In this document: positions 34,466 through 39,226 of the stretch, piece after piece
How positions within the stretch are numbered: the first letter of the stretch is position 1
Layout of the letters: each line of letters begins with the position of its first letter
NCBI GenBank assembly: GCA_048359995.1
Contig: DBGCPK010000006.1
Coordinates: 1 to 39,226, forward strand
Reading direction: 5' to 3'
Length of the DNA stretch: 39,226 bases
Source of the DNA: UBA3210 sp048359995
GTDB lineage: Bacteria; Bacillota_I; Bacilli_A; RFN20; CAG-449
The notes under the pieces: model-generated
Told to the model about the DNA's origin: nothing
The model's database searches: none
Seen by the model: only the letters and a program-made list of their open reading frames with translations
Program-made: the position numbers and the translations under genes

Positions 34466-34729
34466 ATGTTACAACAAATCAAAGTTGCTTCGTCGAGCAA
34501 CGTATCCAGCGTTGCCGGAGCAATCAGCAATCTTATGCGCAATCAATCTTTTTTGGAGATTTCCACCGTCGGCGCAGGATCTCTGAACCAAGCGATCAAA
34601 GCTATCGCCATCGCCAGAGGATTTCTCACTCCCAGCGGAATCGAAATCTACGTGATGCCCTCATTCAAGGAGATTACCATCGACGGGAAAGAAAAGACCG
34701 CCATCAAGTTGCGGATCGAAAAGAAATAG
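34466..34729 (+). CDS. spoVS: Stage V sporulation protein S
   Basis: An 87-residue protein matching SpoVS along its full length: KVASSSNVSSVAGAISNLMR, then TVGAGSLNQAIKAIAIARGF, then a TAIKLRIE ending. The fold is Alba-like; SpoVS influences septation and spore coat assembly in Bacillus but is also common in non-sporulating bacteria, so its presence does not prove sporulation. AAAGGAGAA precedes the ATG. It sits between ymdB and miaB. Confidence 0.95.
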   Translation: MLQQIKVASSSNVSSVAGAISNLMRNQSFLEISTVGAGSLNQAIKAIAIARGFLTPSGIEIYVMPSFKEITIDGKEKTAIKLRIEKK

Positions 34730-34737
34730 AAAGGAAG

Positions 34738-34751
34738 CCATCTTCGGATGG
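34738..34751 (+). promoter_or_regulatory. Small hairpin between the presumed SD and the miaB start
   Basis: CCATC (34738-34742), loop TTCG, GATGG (34747-34751). The only good Shine-Dalgarno-like sequence (AAAGGAAG, 34730-34737) lies 25 nt from the miaB ATG; folding of this 14-nt hairpin would shorten the effective gap to about 11 nt. Confidence 0.55.
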
Positions 34752-34761
34752 ATCGGACGTT

Positions 34762-36207
34762 ATGGCAAAAGAAGTAATCATCGAAGCACTGCCGGACTTA
34801 AAAGAAGCCAGCCGAAGAAGGAAAAAACCGACGGAATTCGTCAAAGAAGAATTGATCGTTCCGACTCGGTTGAAAATGCTCGCAATCGGAAAGAAATATT
34901 TTATCCGAACGTACGGTTGTCAGGCAAACGTACTGGATTCTCAGAATTTGGAAGGGATTCTTTTGGAAATCGGATATTGCCGCGCTTCCGTCCCTGCCGA
35001 AGCCGACGTCGTGATTCTCAATACCTGCGCGATTCGCGAAAACGCGGAAGATAAAGTCTTCGGCGAGATCGGATCCCTGAAAAAATGGAAAACGGATAAA
35101 GAAGACAGTCTGATTCTAGTATGCGGGTGCATGGCGCAGCAACCGCATATCGTCGAAAAAATTCGCACTACTTATCCGCAGGTCGATATCGTTTTCGGCA
35201 CGCACAATCTCGTTCATCTTCCCCAGTTGATCCTGAATGCTCTGGAAAAAAAGTGCAGGATCATCGAAGTTTTTTCGCGGGAAGGCGAAGTGATTGAAAA
35301 GATTCCCTGCCATCGCGAAGACAAGATTAAGGCTTTCGTCAACATTATGTACGGATGCGATAAATTTTGCACTTACTGCATCGTGCCGTATACACGCGGT
35401 AAACAGAGAAGTCGACTGAAAGAGGATATTCTCGAAGAGTGCCGACAGTTGATCGCCGCGGGTTATCAGGAGATCACTTTACTCGGTCAGAATGTCAACG
35501 CTTACGCCAAAGATTTGAATTTGGGATACGATTTCGCCACATTGCTGAAAGAAGTCGCGGAATTGGGAATTCCACGCCTTCGCTTTACCACTTCGCACCC
35601 TTGGGATTTTACCGAAGGGATGTTCGAGGCGATTGGGAAATACCCGAATATCATGCCTGCGATTCATCTGCCTTTGCAATCGGGAAGCGACGACGTTCTT
35701 CGGAGAATGGGGAGAAGATACACCGCGAAAGAGTATCTGAATTTGGTCGATAAACTTCGTTCTCTTGTACCGAACGTCGCGATTTCGACGGATATCATCG
35801 TCGGTTTTCCAAACGAAACCGACGAAGACTTTCAAAAAACGCTCGAAGTCGTGCATAAGGTCGGCTACGATTCGGCGTTTACTTTCATCTATTCGCCCCG
35901 CGTAGGAACTCCGGGAGCGAAGATGGAGGATAAAGTCAGTTCGGAAGTCAAACATCGCCGTTTCGACGAACTCGTCGAAGTGCTGGCGAAAGATATCGCC
36001 GAAAAGGCCGAAGCCTATGTCGGAAAAATCGTCTCCGTACTCGTAGAAGGGGCGTCCAAGAAGAACGGAAATATGCTGACGGGATACAGCGATACGCAGA
36101 AATTGGTGAATTTCAAAGGAAATCCCGAACACGTCGGAAAGATCGTTCCGGTGCTGATCAAAGAAGCGCACACTTATTCTCTGATCGGAGAAGAAGTCGA
36201 TGGATAA
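34762..36207 (+). CDS. miaB: tRNA-2-methylthio-N6-dimethylallyladenosine synthase
   Basis: A 481-residue radical-SAM methylthiotransferase that modifies i6A37 of tRNAs reading UNN codons. The N-terminal UPF0004 domain has the three cluster cysteines (TYGCQANVLDSQ, NTCAIRENAEDK, VCGCMAQQ). The radical-SAM CxxxCxxC lies in CDKFCTYCIVPYTRGKQRS. A TRAM domain closes the protein (~415-481). I start at ATG 34762; a much longer frame opening at 34444 runs antiphase through spoVS and is spurious. The ~45-residue N-terminal extension resembles that of Bacillus MiaB. Confidence 0.95.
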   Translation: MAKEVIIEALPDLKEASRRRKKPTEFVKEELIVPTRLKMLAIGKKYFIRTYGCQANVLDSQNLEGILLEIGYCRASVPAEADVVILNTCAIRENAEDKVFGEIGSLKKWKTDKEDSLILVCGCMAQQPHIVEKIRTTYPQVDIVFGTHNLVHLPQLILNALEKKCRIIEVFSREGEVIEKIPCHREDKIKAFVNIMYGCDKFCTYCIVPYTRGKQRSRLKEDILEECRQLIAAGYQEITLLGQNVNAYAKDLNLGYDFATLLKEVAELGIPRLRFTTSHPWDFTEGMFEAIGKYPNIMPAIHLPLQSGSDDVLRRMGRRYTAKEYLNLVDKLRSLVPNVAISTDIIVGFPNETDEDFQKTLEVVHKVGYDSAFTFIYSPRVGTPGAKMEDKVSSEVKHRRFDELVEVLAKDIAEKAEAYVGKIVSVLVEGASKKNGNMLTGYSDTQKLVNFKGNPEHVGKIVPVLIKEAHTYSLIGEEVDG

Positions 36208-36523
36208 AGAACTTCAAGCGTATTTGGATCGGTTTATCGAGGAATTTACGAGCGACCCTCTGATTAAGCAATACCTTCTCGTCAAAGAGGAAATCGAACG
36301 GTCGGAAAGAATAAGAAAGAGGAAAGAAGAACTGAATTCGGCAAAAAAAGATCTGGCGCTTTCGCTCGGCAAAGAGAATTACGAAGAAAAAAAGAGCGTT
36401 TACCTTTCTTTGCAAAAAGAATGGGATGAAGACCCTTTGATCGTCAATTATAACGTTTTGAAAGAAGAAGTAGACGCGGTGGTTCGCGAATTGAAGAGAG
36501 AACTGGATCTAAGAAAAAAGTGA
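36200..36523 (+). CDS. YlbF/YmcA-family regulator
   Basis: A 107-residue, highly charged, all-helical protein. It has the family pattern of a DPLIKQYLLVKEEIE repeat and a second DPLIVNYNVLKEEVD repeat. In Bacillus, YmcA is encoded directly after miaB and, with YlbF and YaaT, forms an iron-sulfur complex that directs RNase Y to its mRNA targets. Here the gene overlaps the end of miaB by 8 bp and shares the operon with rny, so the same partnership is likely. A strong terminator follows directly. Confidence 0.88.
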   Translation: MDKELQAYLDRFIEEFTSDPLIKQYLLVKEEIERSERIRKRKEELNSAKKDLALSLGKENYEEKKSVYLSLQKEWDEDPLIVNYNVLKEEVDAVVRELKRELDLRKK

Positions 36524-36548
36524 TCGGCGGAGTTCCGCCGATTTTTTT
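36523..36548 (+). terminator. Rho-independent terminator of the rny operon
   Basis: ATCGGCGG (36523-36530), loop AGTT, CCGCCGAT (36535-36542), then seven T. It begins at the last base of the ylbF stop codon. Confidence 0.92.
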
Positions 36549-36777
36549 ATTAACAGAAAATTGCAAATAAGAATGAAAGCGAAAAAGTTAACGAAAAGAC
36601 AGGAAAAACAATTATTTTTTAACGTCATAAAAGAAAATCTTCAGAAAAATCACCATCATTCCAATTTATGTTAAAAATATCTTTTGCGGAAACATCACAT
36701 TGTAATTTTCTGGCATAGTATTCTTTATTATAAAAATCTTTCCGCTTTGCTCCAATTCATTTTTTCGAGTAAAAAAA
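36549..36777. other. AT-rich intergenic stretch
   Basis: About 230 bases with no gene, RNA or repeat that I can recognise. It marks the change from core to AT-rich accessory sequence. Confidence 0.4.
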
Positions 36778-36789
36778 TTGACAGCCGTA

Positions 36790-36820
36790 TTGACAACCTT
36801 AAACGGGGGGGGGGTATAAT
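36790..36820 (+). promoter_or_regulatory. Second promoter with a G homopolymer in the -35/-10 spacer
   Basis: TTGACA (36790-36795) and TATAAT (36815-36820) are perfect hexamers. The spacer is 19 nt: ACCTTAAAC plus ten G (36805-36814) against the -10 box. As in the promoter at 3678, nine fixed bases precede the G tract, so 8 G would give 17 nt. Another TTGACA lies 12 bp further upstream (36778-36783), too far from the -10 to serve in this state. Confidence 0.8.
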
Positions 36821-37049
36821 TTTTTTGGATAAAGGTTTTTTTGCTGTGCTGAAAACCTAATGCAGGAAAATGATGAAGAAAAAAATATATTTTTCCTGAT
36901 TTCCTTGCAAAAAAAGAACAATCAGACGCTTCTGAATAATCTGTATTACAATGAGAATTATCAATTCAAAGAGATACATTGAAACTATCCGAAATCATAT
37001 GGAATTTATCGGACAATTCTTATCCAACATTAAGAGAGGGGAATAACTT
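36821..37049 (+). promoter_or_regulatory. Long 5' leader of the LRR lipoprotein gene
   Basis: About 220 nt lie between the -10 box and the start codon. CAGGAAAA (36863-36870) can pair with TTTTCCTG (36891-36898). A nine-codon frame (36870-36899, MMKKKIYFS) with AGGAAA in front lies inside that hairpin and could be a leader peptide. The rest shows nothing recognisable. Confidence 0.35.
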
Positions 37050-39226
37050 ATGAAAAAGAAAACAAGAATGCTCATCGTACCGTTATTGTTTGCCGTCGGT
37101 CTTTTCGGCGGTCTTTCGGTATTGGGTTCATGCGCATCTACAGGCGGAAGCAGCAGCGCAAACAACACTTCTGCTACTATTTCTTCCGATGTGTCAAATG
37201 AAGAAGTTTTGATTCGATACAATGCGAACGGCGGAGTTTTCGATGATAATTCTACTGTCAAAGAGGAAATGGTAAAAAAGGGTTCACGTTTGACCGCGCC
37301 GATTGCTCCGACGCGAACGGGTTTTTCTTTTTCTGGCTGGTCGCAAACGAAATCATCTTCCGATTTGTGGAAATTCGGAACCGACGTAATAGAATCCAAT
37401 GTGACTTTATACGCCGTATGGAATGAAGAAAGCGCGATTATTTTAAGCGTTGACTGCGCATCTGTCGACAGCAATACAAATGAAATTTTTATGGTGGTAA
37501 ATAAAGATACGGACAGTGTATCTTTGGAAAACAGAATCGTCTGCAGTACGAATAGTACGTGGAAATTGTATTATGACAAATTGGGACAAACGGAGATCCC
37601 TACTAAGATTGCCGCGGGTATGAGTGGTATTTTAAATAACGGGGAAAATGTCTTCTATATCGTTGTTAGTTCGGCAGAAGGAGATATTGTCAATGTTTAC
37701 ACATTAAAAATCCACCGTTCATATGCGATTTATCTAACTTATTCTTTTCAAGCCGTGACATTAAAAACGGAAAGCGTTTTTTCGGGATATGAAATCAGCC
37801 TTGACTATACTCCTGAAATTAAAGGATATACTTTTAATCATTGGATGGATATCGAGGATAATAAAATATCTACAATCACACCTTTTGAAAGTACGAGCTT
37901 TTATGCCTACGCAACCCCGAATGAATATACAGTGACACTGAATCCTAATGGCGGATCACTCCCAGACTCAGAAACAACGAGAACAGTGACATATGACGAC
38001 AACTATACTTTACCTGTTCCTACACGAACTGGCTATTCCTTTGCAGGATGGTATTATAACAATGAACCACTTACGGATTCCGAGGGAAAATCCTCATCCA
38101 TATGGAATATCGCAGATGACACCGAGTTGACGGCCAAGTGGACTATCAACGATTACGTCCTGTCCTTGGTAAATTCAAATTCCGAAGCGGGCACTATTTC
38201 GGGAAGCGGCACTTATACATACGGCGATGATGTGACGGTGAGCGCAACGGCAAATGAAGGTTATTCCTTTGATGGTTGGTACAATTCCCAAGGCGCTTTC
38301 GTGTCGGAGTTGAGCGTATATACATTTAAAATGGGATTGAGCGAAACTTTAAAAGCAAAATGGAATTATGTTGAATTGACACTAAACTATGTCATAGACG
38401 GCGAAGTTGTCAAAACGGAGACATATACACTGGAAAATCATATAGAAGGATTGTATCAATATGAAACCGACGGTTACTTCTACGGATGGTATGATTCCAA
38501 AAACTTCAGTTCATCTGATTCCCAATATACTTCAACCGAGGGATTAACTATTACAAAGAGCAGTACTTATCTCTATGGCACAACGTTAAATACAAAATTC
38601 GATTTTAAATGTGAAAATGATGGATACACAATTACGGGCTATAGCGACACAAAAACAGAGATAGAAATACCAGAATCGATCAATGGACTTCAGGTAAAAA
38701 AAGTAGGAGTTAATGCATTTCTAAATTGCAATTCGTTAACCTCTATAGTAATTCCTGATAGTGTGACTTCTATTGGATCAGATGCATTCCGTAATTGCAG
38801 TTCGTTAGAAAGCATTACCCTTCCGTTTGTAGGGGAAACCTTGAACGGAACGAGTAATACCCATTTCGGATATATCTTTGGCGCACCATATAATTATAGT
38901 TCTAATTCGAGTTATGTTCCGACAAGTTTAAAAGAAGTAATCATAACGGGAGGAACAAGTATCGCAAGTAATGCATTCCGTAATTGCAGTTCCTTAACCT
39001 CCATCGTAATTCCTGATAGTGTGACTTCTATTGGGCCATCTGCGTTCTCTGGCTGCAATTCGTTAACCTCTATCGTGATTCCGAATAGTGTGACTTCCAT
39101 TGGAGAAGGGGCATTCTCTAATTGCAGTTCCTTAACAGACGTTTATTACGAAGGCACCATTGAAGATTGGTGTAAAATTAGATTTAATAATGTTGACGCC
39201 AACCCAATGTTTTATGCTTCACATTT
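37050..39226 (+). CDS. Surface lipoprotein with InlB-type repeats and BspA-like leucine-rich repeats (cut by window edge)
   Basis: The frame opens at ATG 37050 after AGAGAGGGGAA and stays open to the window end, 725 codons without a stop. The signal peptide ends in a lipobox (VLGSC, Cys28) followed by a Ser/Thr-rich linker. Listeria-Bacteroides (InlB B) repeats follow: RYNANGGVF ... PTRTGFSFSGW at ~57-115, TLNPNGGSLPD ... PTRTGYSFAGWYY at ~294-370, and related GYSFDGWYN and GYFYGWYD units. Between the first two lies a cadherin-like beta domain (~145-230). From about residue 510 there are 23-residue BspA-type LRRs (NAFLNCNSLTSIVIPDSVTS). Proteins of this kind bind host or bacterial surfaces. 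Transcription should depend on the G-tract promoter at 36790. Confidence 0.88.
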   Translation, partial: MKKKTRMLIVPLLFAVGLFGGLSVLGSCASTGGSSSANNTSATISSDVSNEEVLIRYNANGGVFDDNSTVKEEMVKKGSRLTAPIAPTRTGFSFSGWSQTKSSSDLWKFGTDVIESNVTLYAVWNEESAIILSVDCASVDSNTNEIFMVVNKDTDSVSLENRIVCSTNSTWKLYYDKLGQTEIPTKIAAGMSGILNNGENVFYIVVSSAEGDIVNVYTLKIHRSYAIYLTYSFQAVTLKTESVFSGYEISLDYTPEIKGYTFNHWMDIEDNKISTITPFESTSFYAYATPNEYTVTLNPNGGSLPDSETTRTVTYDDNYTLPVPTRTGYSFAGWYYNNEPLTDSEGKSSSIWNIADDTELTAKWTINDYVLSLVNSNSEAGTISGSGTYTYGDDVTVSATANEGYSFDGWYNSQGAFVSELSVYTFKMGLSETLKAKWNYVELTLNYVIDGEVVKTETYTLENHIEGLYQYETDGYFYGWYDSKNFSSSDSQYTSTEGLTITKSSTYLYGTTLNTKFDFKCENDGYTITGYSDTKTEIEIPESINGLQVKKVGVNAFLNCNSLTSIVIPDSVTSIGSDAFRNCSSLESITLPFVGETLNGTSNTHFGYIFGAPYNYSSNSSYVPTSLKEVIITGGTSIASNAFRNCSSLTSIVIPDSVTSIGPSAFSGCNSLTSIVIPNSVTSIGEGAFSNCSSLTDVYYEGTIEDWCKIRFNNVDANPMFYASH
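38712..39176 (+). repeat. 69-bp tandem units coding for BspA-type LRRs
   Basis: Units begin at 38712, 38781, 38970, 39039 and 39108, each 69 bp (23 codons). A 120-bp non-repeat island lies at about 38850-38969. Units share long identical DNA words such as GCATTCCGTAATTGCAGTTC (38784 and 38973) and GTGTGACTTCTATTGG, so recombination between them can change repeat number. Confidence 0.8.

Noticed and set aside
34444..34761. A long in-frame extension of miaB giving a 587-residue protein
   Set aside because: It runs through spoVS in another frame and has arginine/serine-rich, non-protein-like composition; spoVS is unmistakable and the ATG at 34762 fits MiaB.
36870..36899. Nine-codon leader ORF before the LRR lipoprotein
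   Set aside because: It has a plausible ribosome binding site but is too short to support as a gene; mentioned only as part of the leader.

Overview
The window looks like a chromosomal segment of an uncultured, probably gut-associated low-GC Bacillota (Bacilli/Erysipelotrichia-like; exact lineage not determinable here). Pointers are the rny-ymdB-spoVS-miaB-ylbF gene order known from Bacillus, a Rex/AdhE fermentation locus, strong AGGAGG ribosome binding sites, and surface proteins of the InlB-repeat/BspA-LRR type. TGA acts as a stop codon in several core genes, so the standard bacterial code applies and this is not a Mycoplasma-type code.

Region 1 (1-7200) is an AT-rich accessory island. It holds the tail of a gene entering from the left, a broken IS110-family transposase behind a 30-bp perfect palindrome, short repeats that look like insertion-sequence ends, an HTH-like protein next to a small HNH nuclease, and a membrane protein whose promoter has a 12-G tract between -35 and -10. 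On the minus strand follows the debris of a polymorphic toxin locus: a frameshifted HINT-domain toxin, an intact candidate immunity gene directly behind it, and a second truncated pre-HINT/HINT fragment. A truncated Fic-like winged-helix fragment closes the island.

Region 2 (7200-31700) is a less AT-rich, gene-dense core. It contains a nucleoside deaminase and an S66 LD-carboxypeptidase; the redox regulator rex with adhE and an APH-type kinase; an XRE regulator with membrane segments; an agmatinase overlapping a double-domain SpeD homologue; a DUF308 protein; a lipoprotein HtrA protease; a GPH-type transporter with an unusual extracytoplasmic insert followed by an M29 aminopeptidase; a secreted Ig-like protein; asnS, a bitopic membrane protein and galE; three small membrane-protein genes on the minus strand; a secreted thioredoxin-like protein; and a large TPR protein.

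Region 3 (31700-36550) is the RNA/developmental cluster rny-ymdB-spoVS-miaB-ylbF, with a long structured leader before rny and UUCG-capped hairpins between genes. It ends at a strong terminator.

Region 4 (36550-39226) returns to AT-rich sequence and begins a large lipoprotein with InlB-type repeats and BspA-like leucine-rich repeats that runs off the right edge. Its promoter again carries a G tract (10 G) between TTGACA and TATAAT. The matching design of this promoter and the one at 3678 is the most interesting signal: two unrelated surface/membrane genes appear to share a slipped-strand, spacer-length ON/OFF switch. In this sequence both spacers (21 and 19 nt) are longer than the optimum of 17 that 8 G would give.
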